NCBI GenBank assembly: GCA_963930655.1
Contig: OZ005601.1
Span: 15,306,001-15,370,000 of the forward strand
Length of the DNA: 64,000 nt
Reading direction: 5' to 3'
Source of the DNA: Myrica gale
Taxonomy: Eukaryota > Streptophyta > Magnoliopsida > Fagales > Myricaceae
The translations under genes and the position numbers were made by a program. Below, piece by piece: positions 22,274 to 34,085 of the stretch. How positions within the stretch are numbered: the first letter of the stretch is position 1; each line of letters starts with the position of its first letter. Under the pieces are notes generated by a model. The model was not told the DNA's origin. It ran no database searches and was given only the letters and a program-made list of their open reading frames with translations.

Positions 22274-23481
22274 GTGTGTCAAGAAGGGAGTTGTTGCTCT
22301 TGTCGTAAATAGTACCCTAGATAAATTGGTAGAAATTGATCCATAACAATTACCCTTCCATATTCTAGGAGAGCATCATAGCAGTTTTTCAACAACTTCA
22401 ATCAGTGTTCGTCACCCCAATCATGAAGGATCCACTAAATAATACAAATAATCTTGACGAAGCCAGATTTAATCGGCCTATTACATGATCCACTGGGCAG
22501 GGAGCCCGAGGGAACTGGGCTAAAACCTCAGCACGAAGAACGGTGAAGAACTTGCAAAACTCAGAAAATTGTGAGTTGGGCTGCCCTGTAGGCCAACCTT
22601 CGAAGCTCAAATTAGTCTGCTATATGAGATTCAGATAAGGAGAGAAATATGTATCTTTGTAAATTACTGTTCCTTTCATGCATACTAGGGAGTCCCCTTC
22701 TGTAGAAGTGGCTCTTTCCTTGTTGCACACGAAATGGGTTAACTAGGTGTTAGTGAGAGCAGGTCTCTCTGCAGACTGATGTGTTTTTTGGCCAATGAGA
22801 CATAACCATGCAGACGAGGAGATTTTTGAAAATCTATCCATAAACCCACTTAGGATCTTTTTATCGTTGGACCTCATTTATGTGTGGAGGGCCTCACCTG
22901 TGTCTTATCCTAACATTTCCAAATACCCTAAAATCGAAGGAATTAATTTTGACTTACCTCATGTTATAGACTTTGTTCCACCCTGTCCTCGTATGTTCTC
23001 TCTTCATTACCTGAGTTTTTTCTCAGATATTTTTATTCATGGTAGCGCGTTGTTTCTGTCAAAAGATAAATTTCTGATTTTGGCAGATTTCCTTTGCAGT
23101 ATTTTGGGAATTAGAATGATGAGAAAATGCTCCACTTCAGTTTATTCAATTTTGGGGGGCCTCTGTTATTGTTTCTTTGTCCATGAAACCTCTACTAATC
23201 CCAAGCAGATTGAGAAAGAGATTTCCAATACCCCGAAAGGGAAACCGATGTGAATGTTGATCACTGAGCATTCATGTTATCATCACACATGCTTATTTCC
23301 GACTTATTTACTTTTCCTCTTTGGCATTATATCATGATTTACGTTTCCTCTGTCACTGCATATAGCAGATTGACCTGCAGCAAGGAGAATGAATATCTTG
23401 AATTATATCTTATTATGTTGTAATGCCATTGTTAGAAATTATGCAATAAGGATTTCCTCTATTGTTTGATTACAAACGAAT
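22274..23481. other. Intergenic DNA with one unrecognised ORF
   Basis: The only sizeable frame is 22795-23253 (+, 152 codons, ATG start). Its product has hydrophobic stretches and a Cys-containing segment 'ADFLCSILGIR' but no motif I recognise. It has no neighbour or signal that argues for expression, so it may be chance or a relic exon. Confidence 0.35.
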
Positions 23482-23504
23482 AAGCACTACAAAAAAAAAA
23501 ACAG

Positions 23505-24230
23505 GCTACAACAGCGGTCGGAAAACTGCTGGCAAAAGCCTAAAAAACGCCGCTAGACTTTTACCAGCGGTTTTTTACCGGCGTTTCCCGACTGCTGCTT
23601 TTTCTCCGTCGGGAATGCCTTCAACAGCGTTTTTTCAAAAACGCTGGTGATTCCCTACCTTTTAATAGCGGTTTTTTAGCTGCGTTTTAAAAACCGCCGG
23701 TAATTCCCAGGCTTATAGAAGCGGTTTTTTAGAGGCGTTTTGAAAAAACACTGGTAATTCCCCGGCTTATAGCAGCTGTTTTTTAGCGGCATTTTAAAAA
23801 AGTGCTGGCGTTGCCCCGCTTTTAGCAGCGGTTTTTTAGCGGCGTTCTAAAAAAGCGCTGGCGTTTCCCCATTTACAACACCGACTTTTAGCAGCGCTTT
23901 TAAAAATGCTGGTGTTTCCCCATTTACAGCAACGGTTTTAAAAACGCTAGCGTTTCCCCGCTTTTAGCAGCGGTTTTTTAGCGGCATTTTAAAAAAACGT
24001 TGGCGTTTCCCCGCTTTTTGCAGCGGTTTTTATAAACGCTGGCGTTTCTCCTGATTTCCAACAACGGTTTTTTAGCAACGTTTTTAAAAGCGATGGCGTT
24101 TCCCGCTTATAACAGCGATTTTTTAACATTTTTTAAAAACGCCGGTGTTTCTCCTGATTTATAATAGCATTTTTAGCGGCATTTTTAAAAGCGCTGGCAT
24201 TTTCCTTGCCTACTATAGGGCAAAAACGCT
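23505..24230. repeat. Left subterminal repeat block of the gene-capturing CACTA element
   Basis: About a dozen degenerate copies of a ~55-65-base unit with the core 'AGCAGCGGTTTTTTAGCGGCG' and its partner 'AAACGCTGGCGTTTCCCC'. GCGGTTTTT and AAAACGC are near inverse complements, so each unit can fold on itself. In CACTA elements such blocks bind the TNPA-type protein. Confidence 0.8.
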
Positions 24231-24567
24231 GTTATTAGTAATTTTTTCCTATATTTTTCTTGTACATGTTTTTTCAATCAGTAATTCAAATTTATTTTAA
24301 TAATTATAATTAATTAGATGTAAAAAAATTAAAGAACAAGAATAATAAAACAAAATATATTTCATCATTGATTAATAATATTTTACAACAAACACAAGAA
24401 TCTATACAAGTAATCTAAAAAGTAACAAATTTCTAATCTAAAATAACAATAAGCAAGAACTAACTAAAATATTCAAATACAACACAATAAGCAAAGATCA
24501 ATTAAAATTTTGCCTCTTTGAAACATTTAAATTCCCAATCAGCCCTAACTTCCTGGCTAGGACAAAC

Positions 24568-25383
24568 CTGGGAATATAGAGATCTTGGCTGATCATTTGC
24601 AAATGCAGCTTGCTTGGGAGTGATGCAGCCAGTCGAGAGGAAATCACCTTGATGTTTGTGAAGAAGAAACAAAGCATATACATTGTAGAGGATCTCCAAC
24701 TGTTCTTTCACTCCCTTTCCAGGTATGTCTTGTTGAAGTTTCTCAATGAACTTGAAGTGGAAGATAGAGGACAATCAGAACTAAATTCCGCTTCACCATT
24801 GATCACTATTTCTTTTCCATCACGAAATTAGCAGAAAATAAATAATCATGTATCTGAAGGGTCAATCACCTCTGTCAACAACATTTTTCATTTGCATTGT
24901 CATATTCAATATATGTTTAAGTGGCCAGGATAATGAGGAAGAAACTTACTTCGAAACAACAATTAATTCGCAATGAGCAACTGCTGCCTCAACTAAGTCA
25001 GCCGAAAGCTCCAAAAACCTGAAGTGAAGAACACAGTACGTAAACACCTTAGCTCACGAAATACTTTGTCAACTCTAGCCCACAGTATGACATATGGCAT
25101 AGAAACAAATGGAAGAAATTCAAACAACCAAAGTACATTTTAAAAAATCAGGTGAATGTTTAAACCAATAAAATCATGCTGGTGACAAAATATATTGGTG
25201 AGAGAGTGAGGGGAAACCGGGGGGGAAGAGAGGCATCTGACGTATTCTTTAATCAAGGAGAATAAGACATACCCTCTTCTAGATTTGAAAACTCGGCAAG
25301 TTTTTGAGCGCAGGCAACAAACATTCTAGCAGACCTAGCTTCGAATGCATCTACTATTACATTGGGCTTTAACCAATCCTCAG
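24568..25383 (-). pseudogene. Captured peroxisomal acyl-CoA oxidase fragment (three exons)
   Basis: Three exons with intact GT-AG introns read on the minus strand. Exon 25383-25273 reads 'EDWLKPNVIVDAFEARSAR'. Exon 25018-24951 reads 'FLELSADLVEAAVAHCELIV'. Exon 24750-24568 reads 'FIEKLQQDIPGKG', 'ALFLLHKHQGDFLSTGCITP' and 'ANDQPRSLYSQ'. These are the C-terminal acyl-CoA oxidase domain of plant ACX1-type enzymes, which do the first step of peroxisomal beta-oxidation. The active-site parts and the C-terminal peroxisomal signal are missing. Because introns are kept, the capture was from genomic DNA, not from cDNA. A little divergence (Pro in 'NDQPRSL', Cys in the last codons) suggests an unselected copy. 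Confidence 0.87.
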
Positions 25384-25925
25384 CTGCAGGACATTAAAAG
25401 GAATGTAAATGTAAATTACCAATCTCTGTAGAGCAAACACACTAGAATGAGAAAGAGTCACAAAGGTCAACTTTTGTAAAGCTAATCATGACTCGTAATC
25501 ATCAGCAAAGATCTCTATATTCCCAATCAAATGATCAAGGTGATTTCCTCTCGACTGGTTTATTTTTTTCTGTTTTCTAATTGCATCTCACTAAACTGGA
25601 TTGGGAGAAAAATGATTGGGCAGGGGTCTGCGGCAGCTGATTTTTAACTCAATTAGTTGTTATGTGATTACCTTTAGAGAAACCTTCATAGTTTGCGTGA
25701 AGTGAATGGATGAGAACCCTCAAATCTTTGCACGGTAAACAACCAGATTGAACCGCCCTGATGATCCAGGTAAAACACATATCCATCAAAATTGCATCTT
25801 GTAAATGATAGATAATCACAGTGAACATAGAAGGAGACTGTACTCATCTTTTTCCTAGTTAACACCTATATCTAAAAGTTGCTAGATTCAAAGCCAAACA
25901 AAATTTCTGAGTTCAACATATTTAC

Positions 25926-26175
25926 CTCTACTTTGACAGAGGAAGGAGCCCCATGATCCACCACATGAATCTGACTACCTTCAGTGTCAATCATGATCGA
26001 AACACAGAACCCCTTTGACTCGTTCAACCTCTTAATCTTCCTAATCACATCTCGATGCCACCCCTTCGGCACATGTTAAGCCTAGCCACGTTCATTCCTC
26101 CCAGTGCCAACTTCTCCAAGTCCTCCATTGAGCAACATGCTCGCCCAATTGTGCACACGAGCTTGGTCTTCTCAA
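25926..26175 (-). pseudogene. Captured plastid pyruvate kinase fragment
   Basis: Minus-strand coding sequence reads 'KTKLVCTIG', then '[20 protein letters not shown]', the start of the pyruvate kinase barrel. After a short deletion and frameshift near 26060-26070 it reads '[18 protein letters not shown]' and 'MIDTEGSQIHVVDHGAPSSV', wording specific to plastid isozymes. It stops at a kept splice donor (GAG|GTAAAT, 25926/25925). The usual 'CTIGP' Pro is Arg here. It lies on the same strand as, and 540 bases upstream of, the ACX exons, so one transcript could join them. It cannot encode an active enzyme. Confidence 0.85.
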
Positions 26176-28554
26176 CAACTAACCAAAATTCAGGAAAAGA
26201 AAGAAGAACTCGATACTAATGGTCAATGTAAGAAAACTTGCATTCCAGAACTCCATCCCATGTTATTTATACCACCATTTCAACCGAAACAGTAAGTAAA
26301 GTTCCCCACACCAAAACACTTCGACAAGTTGGTGAAAATACTAACCAAAACCAGGATTCTCTCTGAGCCCACACAATTCCACTTGCGCTTCCATTCAGAC
26401 CAACTTTCCTCTCATCGCCTCTAGCCTCGGGATTTTGAGCCTGACCCAGTTCCATTGGAGCTTCTACCCAAATGAGGTACTAGCTTTCAAGGCAAATTGA
26501 CCAGAGTAGCAAAGAAGAAAACCCACTTCGTCCCTTGCAACAAAACAAAGACGAAACAAAACAATAAATGAAAAAAAACAAAAGAATAGAGTGAGAGAAA
26601 CGGAAAGCGAGACAGAGTAGAAGCAAAAAGGAAACCAAAATTCAAAACCGATAACATCAAAATAGATATAGGATTGAGAGGTAGCTGTAACATCCATCCC
26701 TATTGCTCTTCTGCTTATCCGAAGAAAAAATAAAGAATACCATAAAAGAGGAAAGGTGAAAGTCCTTACCGTGAGAGGCATAGCAAGACCGGAAAAGCTT
26801 GGCCGCCGCCAAAACCGCTAGCGGAGGGCTACCGGCCGGGAATCAACGGAAGAGCCGGGAGAAGAAGTCGCAGATGGCGCGAGGAAGACGTTTTCCTTCG
26901 AGAAAGATGAGAAGAGAATAGATGGAGAACCAACAAAATAAAAGAGGGGTTTTTGATTGGAGTGAAAACCTTTGGCGCTAAATGAAACGCTTTGACGCTC
27001 AATGAAAATTTATACATCTTGTTTTTATTTTTATTTTTTTCTAAGTTTCCCGATTGTTGTCTACAACTTTAATTAAATATAAACTAGTGTCATAATAGCA
27101 GTGTGAGATGGCTTAATAGCAGTCTGAGATGGCTTATCTAACAGTGTTGCTTCTCCTCCGTAGATCAATTTTATATTTTGTAGTTATATATTTTTAGTAA
27201 ATTAAAAGCAGTTGTAAATTAAAATAGTATTTGAAAATCTTTATACATAGTATTAAATACATAGTATATTATTTAATATTTTTATAATTTTAATTAAAAC
27301 AAGTTCATAGTAATTATATATAATATTTATAATTTAAAAATATAAATTACCATAACACCTATGATCAGATATTAAGTTATGTACTTTGATTGTATAAGTT
27401 AATTAATCTCACAAACATAGTTGGGATTCTTGACCGAGAAGCCATACTCGAAAGCTGGGAACTCGTGCCAGCGCTTTGGGTGATTTTATCAACTTCCATC
27501 CTTGCAGTCTCGTGTAAAGCCTACAAAACATTAAAGCACCAGATGGACGAACAGATGAGGAAAGGGCAGTTGAACCTCTCTGTGCAGTAATCTTTAACAA
27601 ACAGAAGAAGATCTTGACCAACAAACTTTTGTTTACGGAAATGGAAGCGACCTTCGTTGGGCAGTGATGGAGCTGACGACGGTGCTGTACTCAGAGACAT
27701 TGTTGGCATAGTTTCACTTGGCGTATTCTTCTGACCAGGGGGTGAGGGCTGTGCGGGGGAAGGGGGTGGAGGGGGGACAACAACACTGCTAATAATTTTA
27801 TATTTTGTATTTATATATTTTTAGTAAATTATATTTTGTATGATTTTTTATATTTTATTAATACATTACATGTACTTTTATTGTATAAGTTAAATTCACA
27901 ATATCTTTTTTTGGAAATAAATAATATGACCTAATTAATTAGTCCAATATTAGTCTTAAAAGTATAATGCTTTGTATATAGTCTAATACTTAGTACGTAA
28001 AATGACTTAGAACTAATATTACTTTGAATTTTATACTTAGTATTTAGAAAATCTCAGCACTTGGTAGTAATTATATGTCATGTTACTATATGATCTTTAC
28101 CATAACTTGATGGTTATAGCACAATAAGATGGTTATAACATATTATTTGCAAACTTTTCTAAAGATGTTATCTTATTCTATAAACCACGAGTGTACATAT
28201 AAAACATGTATGACAACTAAAAAAACCAATCCTTCTTATTGTGCTAATGAATATATGTTTGTCCTAAGTAATATATTCATAGTAAACTGATGTGTATATA
28301 TATAATTTTGTTTTATAATACCTTAATTGGTATATATATGATAGAATTCAAAACCTCCATGCTTAGATATTATTAAATTCGATTGACATACTTTACACGT
28401 TTTAAGTTATGTACTCTAATTGCATATGCTAATCTCACAACATATTTTTGTTTGAAAGTAAATAATATGTCGTAGTTAAATAGTATTATTATATTACTAA
28501 CTGTTTTTTTATAAGTACTAATTATTCAAAAAATATATGTTGATTTTAAGTATA
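26176..28554. other. Interior of the CACTA element without identified gene
   Basis: 26176-27030 has frames on the minus strand (26455-26267, 26781-26464, 27017-26829) that I cannot name, with a CG-richer patch at 26780-26900 that looks like a leader or promoter. At 27400-27780 there is another CG-richer island with a Pro/Ser-rich minus-strand frame (27709-27521), perhaps a third captured piece. 27780-28554 is AT-rich and shows nothing. Confidence 0.4.
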
Positions 28555-28884
28555 ATAATAGCAGCGACGTTTTAAAAAAGCGCCGGTAATTCCCCAGCTT
28601 GTAGCAGTGATTTTATAAACGCTGGTGTTTCCCGCTTTTAGCAGCGTTTTGAAATACGTTAGTGTATCCCGCTTTTAGCAGCAGTTTTTTAGCCGCGTTT
28701 TTAAAAACGCTGGCGTTTCCCGCTTTTAGCAGCGTTTTTAAAAACGCTGGCGTTTCTCTAGATTTCCAACAACGGTTTTTTAGCAGCGTTTTTAGAAAAA
28801 CCGCTGCTATAAGCGGAGCAACGCCAACGTTTTTAAAAACGCTGCTAAAAGCTGGGAAACGCCAAAGTTTTTAAAAACGCTGTT

Positions 28885-29013
28885 AAAACTCTTTTAACTT
28901 TTAACAGCGGTCTTTTTAACGGCGGGCATAAAAAACGCCACTATAGGTGACTTTCAGCGGCGCTTTTATGGTCCGCCGTTAAAAAGACCGCTGTTAAAAG
29001 TCAAAAGAGTTTT
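28885..29013. repeat. 41-bp inverted repeat (hairpin) near the CACTA right end
   Basis: Arms 28885-28925 and 28973-29013 are reverse complements with one mismatch in 41 bases, around a 47-base spacer. The arm core is CAGCGGTCTTTTTAACGGCGG. This goes beyond the ordinary subterminal repeats and would give a stable stem in DNA or RNA. Confidence 0.85.
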
Positions 29014-29092
29014 GGTAGCGATTTTTTAGCGGCTTTTTTCACAACCGCCGTTAAAATGACCGCTGTTAAAAGACGGTTTTTTTGTAGTAAAG

Positions 29093-30104
29093 GTGGAATG
29101 AATGTTAATGTTATTTTTCTAATTATTACAATAATTACCATGCAAAGTAAGAAAATTTTATCTTAATGGAAATATCAGGAACACTACCTCATACACAAAA
29201 TTTTTTTTTCTAGGCAATTGTAATTCATATAATAATATATGTGAAAAGAACAACCAATACAAACAGAATCACGCCCAAAGGGACAAAAAAAATTAGATAG
29301 ACCAAAGACCCTACAATAAGTTGGATCCTAAGATCTGGTTGCTAATCCAGCCACAAGTTCTGGAATCATAAACAATCACAAGGGTTGTAAGACTACCACA
29401 AACAAGCCAAGAGGGTCGAGATAAACTGACCTCAAGGGCCAGGTCACAACACAAACAGAAAAAGACCATAAGGGTTGAGACAATACAAACAATAAAAGAG
29501 CACAAGGGTCGGGACAGATCAATGTCGCTCAAGGCGACAACGGCTTCCAATGAAGGAAAGATCATCTAAGTGCCGATCTGATTCAATTAGAGAGATCTTC
29601 TTGCTTGAAAAGATTGTAGTACGGGGTGAAGAGAAAAAGAGATCTTCGAGGCGGCACAAACCAATAACGTCCATAAGATCCACTGTAGAAAAAGGTCGAA
29701 ACTATCGAGAAGATGGTGGGAGGTGGTAGGGCAGCAGGAGGAACATGTTGACTGGCAGAAGGGAAAAACTATTGCAAGCGTGGTCCGCGAAGCAACGGAG
29801 GGTGGATGTTCGAAAGAGGCTAAAAAGGCCGCTAGGAGAGGGGGAGCACAGCGAGATGGCGGTGTCCTTTAAAAATCGCTCATAACAACCAAGTAAGAAG
29901 AGAAGAGGACCGGGTGCGTGAGTTGAGGAGTCCATAAATGGGGGTTGTGTAAACCAGAGACTCTGAGAATTAGCTCCCTTTGATTCCAAGAGAAGGCTGA
30001 AAATAAACGAACTGACCAAATTTCGACCACCAGAGGTGTTGCCCGGGAAGAAGAGAGGCGAAAAAGTTTATTTATCAGTAACTCATACTCCATTGCTACT
30101 GAAC
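29093..30104. other. Unassigned DNA
   Basis: AT-rich to about 29300, then more balanced. Minus-strand frames (29565-29311, 30019-29702, 30144-29869) contain no motif I can name. This may be old repeat DNA. Confidence 0.4.
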
Positions 30105-31360
30105 TGTTGGCTTTTGTGCACAATCGATATTTTGATGAGTTCAATAAATGAATTAAGTTTATAAAATTGACATCTTCAAAGACAAACTCTGTTTCATCAA
30201 AGAGCTAAAGACTTGAAGATTGAAGATCAAGAAGATGCAAGGAGCTCAAAAGTGAAGTTTCAAGACCTTAGGGTATAAACCTTGTAACTCTTAGTTTCAA
30301 TTTTGACAAGGATTTGAATCACACTTGCATATCTTTCAAAACGTGCATAAACCGTTTTACCTCTTGTTTGAAAGATTAAAATATTTTTAATCTTTCAAAA
30401 CACTACAAACAAAGTTAGTCCTTAAAATTGAGTGTTTAAAAGCGGTAAAAAAACATGGTTTTAAATGAACCAGAATATGTGCTTAAGTTGAGAGGTCGAC
30501 CGGCTGGTTAAGCGGTAGACCAGTCTTCGACCGCTTGGTATAACGGTCGACCCATTGATTTTGTAAATAGATCCGTTGAGCTTCTGACAATATGACTTTT
30601 GGGCAACGGTAACTTGAAGCGGTCGACCGATTCATGTAGCTGTCGACCAACTCGTTTTGACAAACGACTCCCAACGGCTATAAACGACTAGTTCTCATAT
30701 GTGGCCTATAAATATACCTTCATAATTTCCAAAACTATAACACAACGACCACATATCATTTAGATCACTTGAGAAATATTCCAAACCTTCATATTTCATA
30801 TTTCTCATATCATTCACACAAAACACACTTTCATATCCTTGTCTTTGTGTGAATCAAGAGATAAAACTTTTCACTTTCATATCCACTCTTTGAGAGAGAT
30901 TATTCTTGTAATCTTTATATCAAGAGAGTCGATTCATTTAGTGAGGTTTTTCACTAAAAAAGAAGCTTAGAGATGGTGTATCTCAAGCTTGGTGGGGTTG
31001 TGAGTGATGAGCCATAAATCACTTGTATGGGTTGTGTGTTAAGCCTGAGAAAAACACTTGTACGGTTCTCTAGCACCTGGAAGCTAGTGTATGCTATCTG
31101 ACGAATAGTAGGAAAACCTCAAGGCTCGTTGAAGGAGCTTGAGGGGTGGATGTAGCCGGGTTTGCCGAACCACCTAAAAATCACGTGTTTGCTTCTCTAA
31201 ACCCTTATCTTTATATTTAGCACTTATTTGTACTTGTTGCATATATATATTGGTGCTAAATTAGTATTTACTTTGCAAACACGATTTTAGGGGTTAAAAC
31301 CGAAAAAGTTTATAAACTCAATTCACCCCCTCTTGAGTTACCTTAATCTTAGGACTTACG
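30105..31360 (+). mobile_element. Solo LTR of the Sirevirus-like family
   Basis: Starts TGTTGGCTTTTGTGCACAAT and follows the 3' LTR at 11693-12931 along its whole length, to the 'TTCACCCCCTCTTGAGTTACC' region and a mutated end near AGGACTTAC. It has its own GGTCGACC-type cluster at 30490-30660. No PBS or gag follows, hence a solo LTR. Flanking 5-mers (TGAAC and CATAT) do not match, so age or a later change at the right end has removed the duplication. Confidence 0.82.
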
Positions 31361-32249
31361 CATATTGTGTTCTGCATTACTGTGTTCTATATGTTGTAAA
31401 CTATATACTGCATGACTGCATTCTGCATATCGTTTCATTGCTACTCTCTTTTGTGTATAAACTGTTTATTGAACATGTACTGTTTGTAAGGTTGTTATCA
31501 CATGCTCTCATTCTCCCTCTTATTGAGTCCTTAAGACTCACCCCTTTTGTTTTGTCTACTTTTATAAAATAGTTTATGCCAATATTCGATTCTTTTGTAA
31601 TCCATTAAATGGTTACCCATGTCCTGGTCATTCACATCCGTGCCCTGGTTTCTGACGGCTTGGAGGTTATAGTGGACTCCCAGCCCTACCTGATCTCGAA
31701 GGACTTGCCGCCAGAGTTTCCCTTGGAGAATGGCCCCATGGGGGCGAACCAACGCCTCATCGACTGGATCAACATCACTGGCTCCACAGACGAAGACTCC
31801 TCCTGAATAAATGCTGTTGTTTTATGTTTCTTTTATTTGTTTGGTGTGTTTGTATATATTCTGAACAATAGGGTTAGAGACTTATTTGTAGGCTTACTTA
31901 TGTTAGCCTAGGAGTTGTAATCCCTGACCCCAACAGCTTGGTTTGTTTGTTTTCCTTTTTCTTATGTTGTTCTTGAGTATCAATTGTTATATAAGTCATG
32001 ACAAGTCTGTGTTCCAATGTCTCTCTGATTTTATTCTAACTTGACTTCTATTTTCTCTTGCGTATTTTCTAAATGTTTGTTTAATAAGTCTTCCGCTGGT
32101 TTTTTTTCTATATTATATAGTAATCTTTAAATATCCCAAGGACATTACCCTAGTCTTGAAACCCATAGGATAAGAACGTGTTGAAATCTTGTCATATATG
32201 CACCTCTGTTATTACAAAGAAAGCTTAGAGACTAATACAAGCACGAGAG
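31361..32249. other. Unassigned, with a small CG-rich ORF
   Basis: Mostly AT-rich. A CG-rich island at 31620-31806 contains a + strand frame (31609-31806) that ends in 'GSTDEDSS' and has no recognised motif. It could be part of a retroelement ORF, as a Ty3 pol end follows downstream. Confidence 0.35.
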
Positions 32250-32446
32250 ATGTGACACCTACCCATGTCACATAGTATGAGCCATTGCAGGTGAGGGAGA
32301 ACCATACATTTGTAGAAGAACTAGTAAGGATTTTAGATAGAAAGGAAAAACAGTTGAGGACTAAGATTACACCACTTGTAAAGCTTTGTGGAGAAACCTG
32401 TTAGATGTATGCCCTCAAAACCATTCGTTTTGCATAATTATTATTA

Positions 32447-32677
32447 GGGATAAATGTAAATTGGTCCCTCTGCTATACGCAAAAATCGATTTAGTCCCTG
32501 TGATATAAAAAACATCCATTTAGTCCCTGTAATTTTAGAAAGTGATAAAATTAGTCCCTAATGGAGGACCGATAATAAAGGAAAATAGAATCACAGGGAC
32601 TAAATCGATGATTTTCATATCACAGGGACTAAATCGATTTTTGCGTATAGCACAGGGACTGATTTTACTTTTATCCC
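32447..32677. mobile_element. Mutator-type MITE with long TIRs
   Basis: A 231-bp element with ends GGGATAAATGTAAA and TTTACTTTTATCCC. Inverted repeats of about 60 bases hold 'GGGACTAAATCGATTTTTGC' and its complement. A perfect 9-bp duplication, TTATTATTA, flanks it (32438-32446 and 32678-32686). It is non-coding and younger than the solo LTR that holds it. Confidence 0.87.
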
Positions 32678-33041
32678 TTATTATTATTGATTAATCATTT
32701 CTGTATTATTTTGAGTACTTGCAATGACATAAGATGTCATATTGTTGAGCAACATTGTAGAAAGGTCAAACCAATGATTAATTAATCGGAGGCGGGGAGT
32801 ATGACTTTTCGGATCCTTGTTAACTCACTTTGTTCTAGACCGAGATACATGATAATGTACAAATAAGTATATACTCTTTGTGTCTTTATAAGATAGAATG
32901 ATGAACTTCGTCATTGAGGTGGTGACTTTAAGCAGACGAGTGAGTGGGTGCAATGTAAGAGTACATGCACTGAACTGGATCAAATATGAATACCGTCGGG
33001 AAAAGATCACTGATGTAAAGAATGATCTTCAGCACAATTAG

Positions 33042-33385
33042 CTTATGTTGTCCTTAAACTTGAGAGAGTCATGCAAGTTTGCTTATTGTGTGCTTGTGTT
33101 TTGACTAAATAATTTTGGTGATGATCTTCGTAGATCAAATATTCCAGATAAGGTTGAGCCTTGTGCATAGTAAGTGAATTTGTATAATTACTCAATATGG
33201 AATCCACCAGTCTCTTATGTTGTCCTTAAACTTGAGAGAGTCATGCAAGTTTGCTTATTGTGTGCTTGTGTTTTGACTAAATAATTTTGGTGATGATCTT
33301 CGTAGATCAAATATTCCAGATAAGGTTGAGCCTTGTGCATAGTAAGTGAATTTGTATAATTACTCAATATGGAATCCACCAGTCT
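33042..33385 (+). repeat. 172-bp direct tandem duplication in solo LTR
   Basis: 33042-33213 is repeated at 33214-33385 with no difference that I can see. The related LTRs at 52987 and 58801 have a single copy, so this is a recent local duplication. Confidence 0.9.
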
Positions 33386-34085
33386 CTTAATGAGGCTCTA
33401 TATTCATTATGTCTGTTATATTGTTGGACTCATAAAAATGTTGCGCAGTGATATTTTGTGAAAAGTGTTTTCACGATTTTTACTTATATTATATATTAAG
33501 TAAATATTTTAAAAATAATTTTGAAAAGTTTTGGAAGTCCAACTAGGTACAGACTGAGAATTAAGAATTATATGAGTTAGAAACTTAATCGGTGATATTG
33601 TTCCAGTTCTATTAGCTCATGTGGAATATAATATGGTGGAATGATAAATAAACATGTATAAAGGGATTTCACAAAAATAATCTCAATATCTCGGGGGCCA
33701 ATTGTCATATAAGCCCATACATTCGGATTACAGAATATAAGGGGGTTTGATAAAAAAACAGTTTTTTACAATGATCCTACGGCCGAGATTTCAGGTCTCT
33801 AAAGATCTCACGCATAAGCACAGTTGAGTCTTGAGCTAACCATTATAAATAGCTCAGAAACTCATTTGAGAGATAAGAAATTCATTTTTCACGTGAGAGT
33901 TTCTCTCTACAATTCTCTTTCTAATTCTCTCTCAAACCTGTGTGCGTGGATTTGAAGGAGGCAGTACGCTTGGGCTGTTTTGATTCAACGATCTTTTCCG
34001 CGGCGATCTCGCATTCTAACAAAACCATGGGGTAGAGGAGACATCATGGGAATTAGAGAGTGAAATGTACTCAAAATACTCGCAG

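Larger units (their letters stand above)
23485..29089 (-). mobile_element. CACTA (En/Spm) element carrying host-gene exons
   Basis: 5605 bp from CACTACAAAAAAAAAAACAGG to ...TTTTTTTGTAGTA. It is flanked by the 3-bp duplication AAG (23482-23484 and 29090-29092), the CACTA signature. Subterminal blocks at 23505-24230 and 28555-29080 consist of degenerate repeats of 'AGCAGCGGTTTTTTAGCGGC/GCTGGCGTTTCCC'. No transposase is visible inside; instead, exon pieces of at least two unrelated host genes lie on the minus strand (ACX at 24568-25383, plastid pyruvate kinase at 25926-26170). This is the pattern of a gene-capturing (Pack-type) CACTA element moved by transposase from elsewhere. Confidence 0.88.
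32399..34021 (+). mobile_element. Copia-type solo LTR with nested MITE and internal duplication
   Basis: From TGTTAGATGTATGCCCTC to GCATTCTAACA, flanked by the 5-bp duplication AAACC (32394-32398 and 34022-34026). It is related over its length to the LTRs of the copia element at 52987-59858 ('CCCTCAAAACC', 'AATTGTAGAAA', 'ACCAGTCTCTT'). It contains the Mutator-type MITE at 32447-32677 and a 172-bp tandem duplication (33042-33385). No internal region is left. Confidence 0.88.
32250..34085 (+). pseudogene. 3' end of a Ty3 chromovirus pol, split by a solo LTR
   Basis: Before the LTR (32250-32398) the + strand reads a decayed 'YEPLQVRENHTFVEELVRIL', then 'DRKEKQLRTK'. After it (34022-34085) it continues toward a 'WELE'-type terminus. 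This is the chromodomain-like C-terminal tail of chromovirus integrases (usually 'EEPVRILDREVKQLR' followed by 'W...EEATWE'). Stops and small shifts are present. Together with the PPT and LTR at 35098-36560 it marks the end of a Del/Tekay-type element. The rest of pol is absent from the window. Confidence 0.72.

Noticed and set aside
30105..31360. TSD for the Sirevirus-like solo LTR
   Set aside because: 5-mers next to the ends (TGAAC, CATAT) do not match and the right terminus is mutated.
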